NCBI RefSeq assembly: GCF_004000605.1
Contig: NZ_CP018911.1
Span: 1,984,001-2,048,000, forward strand
DNA: 64,000 bases
Direction: 5' to 3'
Origin: Glycocaulis alkaliphilus
Lineage (GTDB): Bacteria; Pseudomonadota; Alphaproteobacteria; Caulobacterales; Maricaulaceae
How positions within the stretch are numbered: position 1 is the first letter of the stretch; each line of letters starts with the position of its first letter. Below are positions 53,568 through 62,046 of the stretch, in pieces. The notes below the pieces were generated by a model, which worked only from the letters and a program-made list of their open reading frames with translations, had not been told where the DNA came from and made no database searches. A program made the translations under genes and the position numbers.

Positions 53568-56048
53568 TTGGCCCAGCTACTCATCGAACTCTTCTGCGAG
53601 GAAATCCCGGCCCGCATGCAGGCACGGGCCGAAGAAGACCTTGCCCGGCTGATGGGCGAGGCGTTCAAGGCGGCGGGCCTTGGCGTGGATGCCCTTACGA
53701 CTTTCTCCGGCCCGCGACGGATCGGCCTGGTGGCCGAAGGCGTGCCTGCCCGCACAGCAGATGTCAGCGAGGAGCGCAAAGGCCCGCGCGTCGGCTCGCC
53801 CGAACAGGCCGTGCAGGGCTTCCTGCGCGGTGCTGGCCTCTCCAGCCTCGATCAATGCCGCATCGACAATACGCCGAAGGGTGATTTCTACGTCGCTGTC
53901 ATCGAGAAGCCGGGCCGCGATGCAGGCGAGGTGATTGCCGAAGCGCTGGAAAGCGCGATCCGTAATTTCCCCTGGCCGAAATCGATGAAGTTTGGCGAAG
54001 GCGAGAAGGCCCAGCGCTGGGTGCGCCCCTTACACCGCATCATCTGCCTGCTCGATGGCAAAGTCGTGCCGGTAGCTGTGTTCGGTATCGAGGCTTCTAA
54101 CCTCACCGAGGGCCACCGCATCCATTCGAAGGGTGAACGCGTCTTCGCGGTGAAGGACTATGCCGATTACGCCGCGAAGCTGCGCGATAACGGCGTGGTG
54201 CTGACGCGCGCCGAGCGCTCCGCCATCATCCTTGAAGGGGCAAAGCGCACCTGCGCGCATGCCGGCCTTGAGCTGATCGAGGATGAGGGCCTCTTGGCCG
54301 AGGTGACGGGCCTTGCCGAATGGCCGGTCGCGGTGCTGGGCGAGATCGACCCTGCCTTCCTGGACCTGCCCGCTGAAGTCATCGCGCTCACCATGAAGGT
54401 GCACCAGAAATACTTCGCGGTGCGTGATCCCAAGACCGGCAAAATCGCCCCGAAATTTGTAAAAATCGCCAATCAGGACGCGACAGATGGCGGGAAGGCG
54501 ATTGCCCACGGCGCAGCCCGCGTCGTCTCCGCGCGCCTGTCGGATGCCCGCCATTTCTGGGATCTCGACCGCAAGCGCGGCCTGGACGCGATGGCGGGCG
54601 AGCTCTCCAAGGTCACCTTCCATGAGAAGCTCGGCACGCTGGCCGACAAGGTGGAGCGGGTCGCTGCGCTCGCGCGCGAACTGGCCCCTGCGGTGGGCGC
54701 AGACCCGGAGCTGGCATACCGCGCGGCGAAACTCGCCAAGGCCGATCTCGTCAGCCAGATGGTCTATGAATTCCCTGAACTCCAAGGCGTGATGGGGCGC
54801 TATTACGCGCTTGATACTTCTGCTGAAACCCCGGAAGCGCGCAGCGCTGTCCGGGGCCGGGGTCAGGATGGGCACGAGGTCCCGGCTCGCGCCTCCGGCG
54901 CGTCCGGGAGTTCAGGGGGGATGCTCTCCGGCCTCACCTCAGACCAACGCCAGCAGATCGCCGACGCCATCCGCGATCACTACAAGCCGCAAGGCCCGTC
55001 AGACGCGGTACCGACCGCTCCGGTCAGTGCGGCGGTCGCGCTCGCCGACAAGCTCGATACGCTGGTCGGCTTCTGGGCGATTGATGAAAAACCCACCGGC
55101 TCGAAAGACCCGTTTGCGCTGAGACGCGCGGCGCTGGGGGTGATCAGGGTTTTGATGGAAGGGGATATTCGTATACCGCTCAGGCACTACATATTGCGAA
55201 TTTCTCAGCTATCAATTTTGGCAATTACTGGCTCGCAAATAAAAGGAAGCAACTTGAGTTGGCTGGAGGGATATCTCGGAAAGGGGATGTCTAACGAGGG
55301 GATGAAGGCTGGTCTTCAGCACTTTGTTGACCGTAAGTTGAACGAAATTGAAGGCGATCTGAACTTGATTGCCGAGAACGTTTCTGATCTGGGCCGCTTT
55401 TTGGTCGACCGACTTGCGGTTTACCTAAGGGATGATGGGGTGAGGCATGATGTCATCAATGCCGTTTTCGCACCCCAAGACGATGGGACACTTGATGATG
55501 ACCTCGTGCGCGTCACCGCGAAATCGCGCGCGCTGCAGGCTTTCCTCGATACCGAGGACGGCGCGGCGCTGCTGGCCGGTTACCGGCGCGCGGCAAACAT
55601 TCTCAAAATCGAGGAAGGCAAGGGCTTTGACGTGGCGGCGGCGCTTGCAGAGCTTGATCCCTCGTCCACCTCTGAAACCCCGGAAGCGCGCAGCGCTATC
55701 CGGGGCCTCGATTCCGACGGGCACGAGGTCCCGGCTCGCGCCTCCGGCGCGTCCGGGAATTCAGCCCTGCTGAAAGCCCTCTCCGCTGCCGCGACCGAGC
55801 CACAGGAAAAGGCGCTGATCAGCGCGCTTGAGACCGCGAGCGCCGATGCCGCGAAAGCACTGGAAGCCGAAAACTTCGAAGGCGCGATGCGGGCGCTGGC
55901 CTCTTTGCGTGCGCCGGTTGATGCCTTCTTCGAGGCGGTTACGGTGAACGCGGACGATCCCATGTTGCGGCGCAACAGACTTGTTCTATTGTCGCGCATC
56001 CGTGCGGCCGTTCAGGCCGTGGCAGATTTTGACAGGCTGGAAGGCTAG
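53568..56048 (+). CDS. glyS: Glycyl-tRNA synthetase beta subunit, enlarged by repeat insertions
   Basis: An 826-aa subunit; typical GlyS is about 690 aa. It starts at TTG 53568 (AQLLIELFCEEIPARMQ) and has the expected KSMKFGEGEKAQRWVRPLHR, MKVHQKYFAVRD, VTFHEKLGTLADKVERV and PQGPSDAVPTAPVSAAVALA. The C-terminus has a DALR-like anticodon-binding part. Two 31-codon inserts (ETPEARSA...GHEVPARASG) lie at about residues 419-450 and 702-733. Between them a segment of about 120 codons (55140-55500) is AT-rich with different codon use. It binds tRNA and is essential for the alpha subunit. No stop or frameshift is seen. Confidence 0.95.
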   Translation: MAQLLIELFCEEIPARMQARAEEDLARLMGEAFKAAGLGVDALTTFSGPRRIGLVAEGVPARTADVSEERKGPRVGSPEQAVQGFLRGAGLSSLDQCRIDNTPKGDFYVAVIEKPGRDAGEVIAEALESAIRNFPWPKSMKFGEGEKAQRWVRPLHRIICLLDGKVVPVAVFGIEASNLTEGHRIHSKGERVFAVKDYADYAAKLRDNGVVLTRAERSAIILEGAKRTCAHAGLELIEDEGLLAEVTGLAEWPVAVLGEIDPAFLDLPAEVIALTMKVHQKYFAVRDPKTGKIAPKFVKIANQDATDGGKAIAHGAARVVSARLSDARHFWDLDRKRGLDAMAGELSKVTFHEKLGTLADKVERVAALARELAPAVGADPELAYRAAKLAKADLVSQMVYEFPELQGVMGRYYALDTSAETPEARSAVRGRGQDGHEVPARASGASGSSGGMLSGLTSDQRQQIADAIRDHYKPQGPSDAVPTAPVSAAVALADKLDTLVGFWAIDEKPTGSKDPFALRRAALGVIRVLMEGDIRIPLRHYILRISQLSILAITGSQIKGSNLSWLEGYLGKGMSNEGMKAGLQHFVDRKLNEIEGDLNLIAENVSDLGRFLVDRLAVYLRDDGVRHDVINAVFAPQDDGTLDDDLVRVTAKSRALQAFLDTEDGAALLAGYRRAANILKIEEGKGFDVAAALAELDPSSTSETPEARSAIRGLDSDGHEVPARASGASGNSALLKALSAAATEPQEKALISALETASADAAKALEAENFEGAMRALASLRAPVDAFFEAVTVNADDPMLRRNRLVLLSRIRAAVQAVADFDRLEG
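54823..54915. repeat. 93-bp two-hairpin palindromic element in glyS, copy 1
   Basis: Begins CTGAAACCCCGGAAGCGC and ends CGTCCGGGAGTTCAG. It is exactly 31 codons and enters at the second base of a codon. Hairpin 1 pairs CCCCGGA with TCCGGGG; hairpin 2 pairs TCCCGG with CCGGGA. It interrupts the stretch between YYAL and IADAI of GlyS. Confidence 0.92.
55140..55500. other. AT-rich mosaic segment within glyS
   Basis: Within the otherwise GC-rich glyS, about 360 bp use codons such as TTG, ATA, AAA, AGT and TTT (IRIPLRHYILRISQLSILAI and following). The frame stays open and downstream GlyS homology resumes at FAPQDDGTLDDDLVRV. This looks like DNA of different origin or relaxed constraint. Confidence 0.7.
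55672..55764. repeat. 93-bp two-hairpin palindromic element in glyS, copy 2
   Basis: Same orientation, length and codon phase as copy 1, with about nine differences in 93 bases, clustered in the spacer between the hairpins. It begins CTGAAACCCCGGAAGCGC and ends CGTCCGGGAATTCAG. Confidence 0.92.
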
Positions 56049-56116
56049 GCAGGCGCCCGGCACATCACATGACCGCCCCGGCGCGGCGGACCTTAGGAAG
56101 AGCGAGTACACTGGCG

Positions 56117-58789
56117 ATGACGAAATGGGTTTATGCCTTTGGTGGCGGCGCAGCCGATGCGATGACCGGCGATGCCCGCGCGCTTTTGGGTGGCAAGGGT
56201 GCAAACCTTGCCGAGATGGCGCGCCTTGGCCTGCCTGTCCCGCCGGGCTTCACCCTGACCACCGAGGTTTGCACCGCGTTTTACGCCAATGACCGCGCCT
56301 ATCCGGCCGAGCTGGAAGGCCAGGTGGAAGCCGCCCTCGCCGATCTGGAAAAGAAGGTCGGCAAGACGTTTGGCGATCCGGCCAATCCGCTGCTGGTTTC
56401 CGTGCGTTCGGGCGCCCGCGCCTCCATGCCGGGCATGATGGATACGGTCCTCAATCTGGGCCTCAATGACGAGACAGCAGAGGGGCTCGCCAAGCTTTCG
56501 GGCGACCGGCGCTTCGCGCTCGACAGCTATCGCCGCTTCATCACCATGTATTCGGACGTGGTCTTAGGCGTCTCCCATAGCGAGTTTGAGGAAATCCTTG
56601 AGCGCTACAAGGAAGAGAACGACCTGCAGCTTGATACCGAGATCACGGCAGAGGGCTGGGAAGTGATCATCGCCGACTACAAGCGGGCCGTGAAATCGGC
56701 GCTGGGCGAGCCCTTCCCCACCGATCCGCGCGACCAGCTGTGGGGCGCGATGGGCGCGGTGTTCGGTTCATGGATGAATGACCGGGCCATCACCTACCGG
56801 CGCATGTATGACATCCCCGCCAGCTGGGGCACTGCCGTCAACGTGCAGGCCATGGTGTTCGGCAATATGGGCGAAAGCTCGGCCACGGGCGTGGCGTTTA
56901 CCCGCGACCCCTCCACGGGCGAGCGCGGCTATTACGGCGAGTTCCTGATTAACGCGCAGGGCGAGGACGTGGTGGCGGGCATCCGCACGCCGCAATGCCT
57001 GACGAAAGCCATGCGCGAGAAGATGGGCGATACCCAGCCCTCCATGGAAGAGGCCCTGCCGCAAGTCTATGGCGAGCTGGCAAAGGTGTTCGACACGCTC
57101 GAGCGCCATTACCGCGACATGCAAGACATCGAGTTCACCGTCGAGATGGGCCGGCTGTGGATGCTGCAGACCCGCAACGGCAAGCGCACCGCGCGCGCGG
57201 CGCTGAAAATTGCCTGCGACATGGTCGATGATGGCCTGATCACGCAGGAAGAGGCCGTGCTGCGCGTGGACCCGTCCGCGCTGGACCAGCTGCTCCACCC
57301 GACGATTGCCGAGGACTACCAGCGCGACGTGATCGCCAAGGGCTTGCCCGCCTCTCCGGGCGCGGCCTCTGGCCGGGCGGTGTTTGATTCCGATGAGGCC
57401 GAGCACCGCGCCAGCCTGGGCGAGAAAGTCATTCTCGTACGCGTGGAAACTTCGCCTGAAGACATTCACGGCATGCACGCCGCCCAGGCCATCGTGACGG
57501 CCAGAGGCGGCATGACCAGCCACGCGGCGGTTGTCGCGCGCGGCATGGGCCGGCCTTGCGTGTCGGGTGCGGGCGAAATCCGTATCGATGCGGCGGCCAA
57601 GAAGTTCACCGCGCGCGGGCGCACCATCACCGATGGCGACATCATCACCGTTGATGGCGCGACAGGCGAAGTGCTGTTTGGCGAGGCGCGCATGATCAAG
57701 CCGGAACTGACCGGCGATTTCGGCAAGCTGATGGGCTGGGCCGACAAGGCGCGCCGCATGAAGGTGCGCACCAATGCCGAAACGCCCGCCGATGTGCAGA
57801 CGGCCAAGGAGTTCGGTGCCGAAGGCATTGGCCTCTGCCGTACCGAGCATATGTTCTTTGACGCAGACCGCATCGCCGCCGTGCGCGAAATGATCCTGTC
57901 GGAAGATCAGGACGGGCGCATCAATGCGCTGGCCAAGATCCTGCCCATGCAGCGCGATGATTTCGCTGAGATCTTCCGCATCATGGAGGAGCGCCCCTGC
58001 ACGATCCGCCTGCTCGACCCGCCCCTGCACGAATTCCTGCCCCATAATGAGGAAGACGTGAAAGCGGTCTCGGAGGCGACGGGCCTGCCCGCCGACGCGC
58101 TGATGGAGCGCGCGCGTTCGCTGGCCGAAACCAATCCGATGCTCGGCCATCGCGGCTGCCGCCTCGGCATCACCTTCCCTGAAATCTACGAGATGCAGGC
58201 GCGCGCCATCTTCGAGGCGCAGGCCCTTGTGGAAAAGGAAACCGGCTTCAAACCCGTCGCCGAAGTGATGATCCCGCTGGTCGCCACGGCAAAAGAGCTG
58301 GAAATCCTCAAAGTGCGCGTGGCCGCTGTGGCCCGCGATGTGGAGCGGGAATCGGGCGTGGCCCCGGTCTATCTGATCGGCACCATGATCGAATTGCCGC
58401 GCGCGGCGCTGCGCGCAGGCGATATCGCGGAATTTGCCGAATTCTTCTCGTTCGGCACGAATGACTTGACCCAGACCACGTTCGGGCTCTCGCGCGACGA
58501 TGCCGGCAAGTTTCTGGGGGCTTATCTCGAAGCACAGATTTTCGAGCGCGATCCGTTCGTATCCATCGACCAGGACGGCGTTGGCGACCTGATCCGCATC
58601 GCCGTTGAGCGCGGACGCGCCGCCAGGCCAGAGCTAAAGCTTGGAATTTGCGGGGAACATGGCGGTGATCCGGCCTCGATTCGATTCTGCGAGTCCGTCG
58701 GCCTCGATTACGTTTCGTGTTCACCTTATCGTGTGCCGATTGCCCGTCTGGCAGCAGCGCAGGCCGCACTCAAGGCAAAGCAAGACTGA
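56117..58789 (+). CDS. ppdK: Pyruvate, phosphate dikinase
   Basis: An 890-aa enzyme interconverting pyruvate, ATP and Pi with PEP, AMP and PPi. The N-terminal ATP-grasp (YAFGGGAADAMTGDARALLG, GGKGANLAEMARLGLPVPPG), the phosphohistidine domain with GGMTSHAAVVARGMGRPCV, and the C-terminal PEP barrel with GTNDLTQTTFGLSRDD and YVSCSPYRVPIARLA (catalytic Cys) are all intact. I favour ATG 56117 (TKWVYAFGGG start); an in-frame ATG at 56069 adds 16 residues. It supports gluconeogenic flux from amino acids such as the histidine degraded by the hut genes, as context only. Confidence 0.95.
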   Translation: MTKWVYAFGGGAADAMTGDARALLGGKGANLAEMARLGLPVPPGFTLTTEVCTAFYANDRAYPAELEGQVEAALADLEKKVGKTFGDPANPLLVSVRSGARASMPGMMDTVLNLGLNDETAEGLAKLSGDRRFALDSYRRFITMYSDVVLGVSHSEFEEILERYKEENDLQLDTEITAEGWEVIIADYKRAVKSALGEPFPTDPRDQLWGAMGAVFGSWMNDRAITYRRMYDIPASWGTAVNVQAMVFGNMGESSATGVAFTRDPSTGERGYYGEFLINAQGEDVVAGIRTPQCLTKAMREKMGDTQPSMEEALPQVYGELAKVFDTLERHYRDMQDIEFTVEMGRLWMLQTRNGKRTARAALKIACDMVDDGLITQEEAVLRVDPSALDQLLHPTIAEDYQRDVIAKGLPASPGAASGRAVFDSDEAEHRASLGEKVILVRVETSPEDIHGMHAAQAIVTARGGMTSHAAVVARGMGRPCVSGAGEIRIDAAAKKFTARGRTITDGDIITVDGATGEVLFGEARMIKPELTGDFGKLMGWADKARRMKVRTNAETPADVQTAKEFGAEGIGLCRTEHMFFDADRIAAVREMILSEDQDGRINALAKILPMQRDDFAEIFRIMEERPCTIRLLDPPLHEFLPHNEEDVKAVSEATGLPADALMERARSLAETNPMLGHRGCRLGITFPEIYEMQARAIFEAQALVEKETGFKPVAEVMIPLVATAKELEILKVRVAAVARDVERESGVAPVYLIGTMIELPRAALRAGDIAEFAEFFSFGTNDLTQTTFGLSRDDAGKFLGAYLEAQIFERDPFVSIDQDGVGDLIRIAVERGRAARPELKLGICGEHGGDPASIRFCESVGLDYVSCSPYRVPIARLAAAQAALKAKQD

Positions 58790-58866
58790 TCTGAACTATA
58801 ACACCATTACCCCAATACTGAAGTTGGGCGGAATTGTGGCTATAGTTAACGGGCAGTGCAGAGCGG

Positions 58867-58895
58867 TTGACCTCGTCTGCGCACTTGAGTATGCA
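58867..58895 (+). promoter_or_regulatory. Candidate promoter of SleB-type hydrolase gene
   Basis: TTGACC (58867-58872) and TATGCA (58890-58895) are spaced by 17 bp in the 247-bp gap after ppdK. The leader to ATG 59037 would be about 135 bases. I see no other feature in the gap. Confidence 0.45.
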
Positions 58896-59036
58896 TGAGC
58901 CAGATTTCGTTCACACCTTGCTAACCGAAGCGGGCACTCCATATGTGCCATCTCTAACGCTCGGTCTGGTTTGTGAGCTGCATGGGGGACATGCAGGCCG
59001 CAACACCCGAACGGCAAGGCGGAAGAAGAGGTATGC

Positions 59037-59789
59037 ATGGCTATCGCGACGCGATTGCGTTCTGCGTTGTCAGGGTTTGCGCGCCTTTCAGGCGTGGCAG
59101 CCACAATCAGTCTGATGTCCGCACTGCCGCTGATCAGCGGCGAGATGTCCGCACGCGCGGACAATGCGCTGTGGTCATCCATCGCTGAACGCTATCTGGG
59201 CAGCGCGCTTGAAGGCAGCTGGGATGAGGGCGAGGCCCTGTTCCAGACGGCGTCCTTCACTATCGACGCTTCGGACAGCGATATGGTTCCGCAGGTCAAT
59301 GGCCGCTCGCTGGACGATCTGCAGACATTTGATCTCGGCCACCTCGCACTCGCCCGTGATGCCCGCCGCCAGCAGAACTGCCTGGCAGAGGCTGTCTATT
59401 ACGAAGCGCGCGGCGAGACTCTCAGCGGCCAGATGGCCGTTGCCGAAGTGGTGCTGAACCGGGTGCGCCACCGTGCCTATCCCGACAATATATGCGGCGT
59501 GGTCTATCAGGGCTCCGAGCGCCAGACGGGCTGCCAGTTCAGCTTTGCGTGTGATGGCTCGGCAGAACGGGCGCCGCGCGGCCGCGCCTGGCGCCAGTCA
59601 CAGCTCGTCGCCAAGCACGCCATGCTGGGCTTTGCCCCGCAGGTCACGCGCTCTGCCACGCATTTCCACACGGCCAGCGTCAATCCGGTCTGGTCCTCCA
59701 GCCTCGTGCAGACACGCCAGATCGGCTATCACGTCTTCTACCGCATGCCGAACCGCGCCGAGCGCGATCTGATCGACCGCGGCGTCTAG
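59037..59789 (+). CDS. Cell wall hydrolase (SleB / Hydrolase_2 family)
   Basis: A 250-aa exported hydrolase. The N-terminus has a hydrophobic signal or anchor segment (about residues 14-40, with LSGVAATISLMSALPLI). The Hydrolase_2 domain (about 115-235) shows CLAEAVYYEARGE with the catalytic Glu, GQMAVAEVVLNRVRH, YPDNICGVVYQG, GCQFSFACDG and THFHTASVNPVW. It is a lytic transglycosylase-like fold cutting cortex or wall glycan. ATG 59037 has AAGAGG 5 bases upstream. The stop overlaps the convergent 46-aa gene by 3 bp. Confidence 0.92.
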   Translation: MAIATRLRSALSGFARLSGVAATISLMSALPLISGEMSARADNALWSSIAERYLGSALEGSWDEGEALFQTASFTIDASDSDMVPQVNGRSLDDLQTFDLGHLALARDARRQQNCLAEAVYYEARGETLSGQMAVAEVVLNRVRHRAYPDNICGVVYQGSERQTGCQFSFACDGSAERAPRGRAWRQSQLVAKHAMLGFAPQVTRSATHFHTASVNPVWSSSLVQTRQIGYHVFYRMPNRAERDLIDRGV

Positions 59790-59926
59790 TCCCGGTTTTC
59801 CAGCCGGCTTTCAACCGCTTTGCGGGCCGCTTCGGCGGCCCGTTCGCGTTTCTGGCGGGCATTGCGGCCGAATATCAGCGCGAAGATTATGGCCAGCACG
59901 ACAAGGCCGATAGTCAGCTCGATCAT
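59786..59926 (-). CDS. 46-aa single-TM membrane protein coupled to TrmN6-like gene
   Basis: A small gene read on the minus strand from ATG 59926. It encodes a hydrophobic N-terminal segment (IELTIGLVVLAIIFALIFG, residues 2-20) followed by a basic, Lys/Arg/Ala-rich cytoplasmic helix (RNARQKRERAAEAARKAVES) and ends NRD. AGGAG stands 7 bases upstream, and the ATG overlaps the methyltransferase stop (ATGA). These make it a real, translationally coupled gene despite its size. No family is recognised. Confidence 0.75.
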   Translation of the reverse strand: MIELTIGLVVLAIIFALIFGRNARQKRERAAEAARKAVESRLENRD

Positions 59927-60696
59927 GACCGTCTCCTCTCCGGGGACTGCAGGGCAAGGCGCGCCTCGCCCGTCAGCACGGCCTTCGCCTCCGGTGTGAA
60001 CCGCTCTCCCTCCCCGCCATGCACGATAAGGCCTGGCAGTATACGCAAGGGCGCGCGGCTGGCCTTCACCGCCCGCACGATGATCCGCTTCGCCGGCTCT
60101 CCTGCGTGCGGGTGGATCGGCAACACGCCGATATCGCCCGCGCGGCCCTGAAGCTCCGCCAGAATATCGCCCAGCCGGTCCGCCCTGTGGATCAGCACGA
60201 TCTGGCCCCTCGGGCGAAGCGCTTTCAGGCCTGCGCGTATCCAGTCTGCCAGCGGCGCATCGCTGATCCAGGCCCCGCGCTTTTCCGCCGAGGGCGGGCG
60301 CAAGGCGGTCTCGTCATCAAAGAAAGGCGGGTTGGAGAACACCGCATCGAACCGCGCCGTTCCGGCCAGCGCCAGCGCATCGCCGGTTTCCACCTCAATC
60401 CGGTCATCACCGCCATTCAGGGCAATGTTCGCGGCGGCTAGCGCCGCCATGGACTGATCTTTCTCGAACGCCGTAAAGCGCGCTTCAGGGTTCAGCCGCG
60501 CCGCGCACAGGAGCGCGGCCCCTGCCCCGCAGCCAAACTCGCACGCATGGGCGCCGGGACGCAGTTCCAGCGCCGCGGCCAGCAGGACGGCATCAAGCCC
60601 CGCGCGGTAGCCTTTGACCGGCTGGTCCAGCGCCACACGTCCATCATGCAGGGTAGACCGGCTTAGCTGAGCCTCGCCTGAGGCAGCAACGCTCAT
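59923..60696 (-). CDS. TrmN6-like tRNA adenine-N6 methyltransferase
   Basis: A 257-aa class I SAM enzyme. VKGYRAGLDAVLLAAAL (about 28-44), ACEFGCGAGAALLC for SAM, the acidic FEKDQSMAALAAANIALNGG, and the NPPF motif in FDAVFSNPPFFDDE that binds the target adenine are the marks of TrmN6/YfiC, which methylates A37 of tRNA1(Val). Some relatives have other substrates, so I give no symbol. It overlaps the DUF2007 gene by 4 bases. Confidence 0.88.
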   Translation of the reverse strand: MSVAASGEAQLSRSTLHDGRVALDQPVKGYRAGLDAVLLAAALELRPGAHACEFGCGAGAALLCAARLNPEARFTAFEKDQSMAALAAANIALNGGDDRIEVETGDALALAGTARFDAVFSNPPFFDDETALRPPSAEKRGAWISDAPLADWIRAGLKALRPRGQIVLIHRADRLGDILAELQGRAGDIGVLPIHPHAGEPAKRIIVRAVKASRAPLRILPGLIVHGGEGERFTPEAKAVLTGEARLALQSPERRRS

Positions 60697-60914
60697 GCCT
60701 TGCCTGTGTTGCCCAGCGCATCGGCGAGGAGGCGGCGGGCCTTGTCCGCATGCTCATCGCCCACCAGCACACGGCGTTTTATCCACGGCACCGCGCCGCC
60801 AAACATTCCGGCCGTCTCTGCGTCGGTCACGACATACCTGATCCCGGCATCCTTCAGCACAGCCTCAATGAAAGACAGCTTTACCGGATCGTTGGTGGTC
60901 TCTATCTCGATCAC
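60693..60914 (-). CDS. DUF2007 small protein
   Basis: A 73-aa protein of the DUF2007 (putative signal-transducing) family: IEIETTNDPVKLSFIEAVL at the start, DAGIRYVVTDAETAGMFGG, and VPWIKRRVLVGDEHADKA. Its fold resembles ferredoxin-like regulatory domains of the GlnB type, but function is unknown. It is the first gene of DUF2007, TrmN6-like, 46-aa protein, all overlapping by 4 bases. Confidence 0.9.
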   Translation of the reverse strand: MIEIETTNDPVKLSFIEAVLKDAGIRYVVTDAETAGMFGGAVPWIKRRVLVGDEHADKARRLLADALGNTGKA

Positions 60915-60961
60915 GCACTATCTCCTGATGAAGCGGGTTCATTGGCCGCAGTGTCCTGCGC

Positions 60962-60990
60962 TTGCTGACACGCTAGCGCATTTCTATTGT
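60962..60990 (+). promoter_or_regulatory. Candidate promoter of polyprenyl synthase gene
   Basis: TTGCTG (60962-60967) and TATTGT (60985-60990) at 17-bp spacing; transcription would begin near 60997, about 33 bases before GTG 61030. This placement also argues against the upstream ATG at 60928 as the start. Confidence 0.5.
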
Positions 60991-61029
60991 GGCGGCTTGA
61001 ACCCGCGCTTAGCAAGAGTACAGCCCATC

Positions 61030-62046
61030 GTGAACGGACTGCCCCTTTCAGACACGCCGCAGGCGGTAGCCGACCCGGTGTCCACGCTGATGGCGCTGGC
61101 CGGCGACGACATGCCGCGCGTGGAGGCCTTGCTGAACGAACGCATGGCCAGCCCTGTCGCGCTGATCCCGGAACTGGCCGCCTGGCTGGTCAAGGCCGGC
61201 GGCAAGCGCATCCGCCCCCTCATCACCATCGCCAGCGCGCGCATGCTGGGCTATGAGGGCGAAGGCCATCTGGCGCTCGCGGGCGCTGTGGAGCTGATCC
61301 ACACCGCCACCCTGCTGCACGATGATGTGGTGGACGAAAGCGAATTGCGGCGCGGCAAGGCGTCCGCCAACCATATCTGGGGCAATCCGCAGAGCGTGCT
61401 GGTGGGCGATTTCCTGTTCGCGCAGGCCTTCATGCTGATGGTGGATTCCGGCTCGCTGGACGCGCTGCATGTTCTCTCACGCGCCGCTGCCATCATTGCC
61501 GAGGGCGAGGTACGCCAGCTGGCTCTTGTGGGCGACATCGCTGTTTCCCGTCAGAGCTATATGGATGTCATCGATGCCAAGACGGCGGCCCTGTTCGCCG
61601 CTGCGGCGCAGGTATCCCCCATTCTGGCCGGGCGCCCCAAGGCAGAGGAAGACGCGCTCTACACCTATGGGCGCGAGCTGGGCCTTGCCTTCCAGCTTGT
61701 CGATGATGCGCTGGATTATGGCGGGCTGGCTGCCCTTCTGGGCAAGAATACCGGCGATGATTTCCGCGAGGGCAAGATCACGCTGCCCGTCACTCTCGCG
61801 CTGGAAAAAGCCAGCGATGAAGAGCGCGCCTTCTGGACCCGCACGCTGGGCGGCAAGACGCAAGATGAGAGCGATCTGGACGAAGCCATCACCATCCTGA
61901 AACGCCATGGCGCGCTGGATGAGACGCTGGCACAGGCACGCGCCCACGCGGCCAACGCCCAGTCAGCCTTGAGCATCTTCCCGCGTAATGAATGGACCGC
62001 TGCGCTCTCTGCGCTCGCCGAGTTTGTGGTCGACCGCGCCTACTGA
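61030..62046 (+). CDS. ispB: Polyprenyl (octaprenyl-type) diphosphate synthase
   Basis: A 338-aa trans-prenyltransferase supplying the quinone side chain. First Asp-rich motif in LLHDDVVDESELRRGKASAN, second in QLVDDALDYGG; KAGGKRIRPLITI and GDFLFAQAFML are also family blocks. Chain length cannot be read by eye; ubiquinone-10 is usual in alphaproteobacteria, so decaprenyl synthase is possible. GTG 61030 matches the homology start and lies behind the predicted promoter. The 3' end overlaps the convergent transferase gene by 7 bp. Confidence 0.92.
   Translation: MNGLPLSDTPQAVADPVSTLMALAGDDMPRVEALLNERMASPVALIPELAAWLVKAGGKRIRPLITIASARMLGYEGEGHLALAGAVELIHTATLLHDDVVDESELRRGKASANHIWGNPQSVLVGDFLFAQAFMLMVDSGSLDALHVLSRAAAIIAEGEVRQLALVGDIAVSRQSYMDVIDAKTAALFAAAAQVSPILAGRPKAEEDALYTYGRELGLAFQLVDDALDYGGLAALLGKNTGDDFREGKITLPVTLALEKASDEERAFWTRTLGGKTQDESDLDEAITILKRHGALDETLAQARAHAANAQSALSIFPRNEWTAALSALAEFVVDRAY

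Noticed and set aside
54823-55764. glyS inserts as an assembly error
   Set aside because: The two copies differ at about nine positions and both keep the frame, which is unlikely for a misassembly; still worth a read-level check.
56768-58150. 460-aa minus-strand open frame, His-rich
   Set aside because: Shadow of ppdK, whose motifs are intact on the plus strand.
60700-61029. N-terminal extension of the polyprenyl synthase
   Set aside because: It would be antisense to DUF2007 and lies upstream of the predicted promoter; homology begins at 61030.
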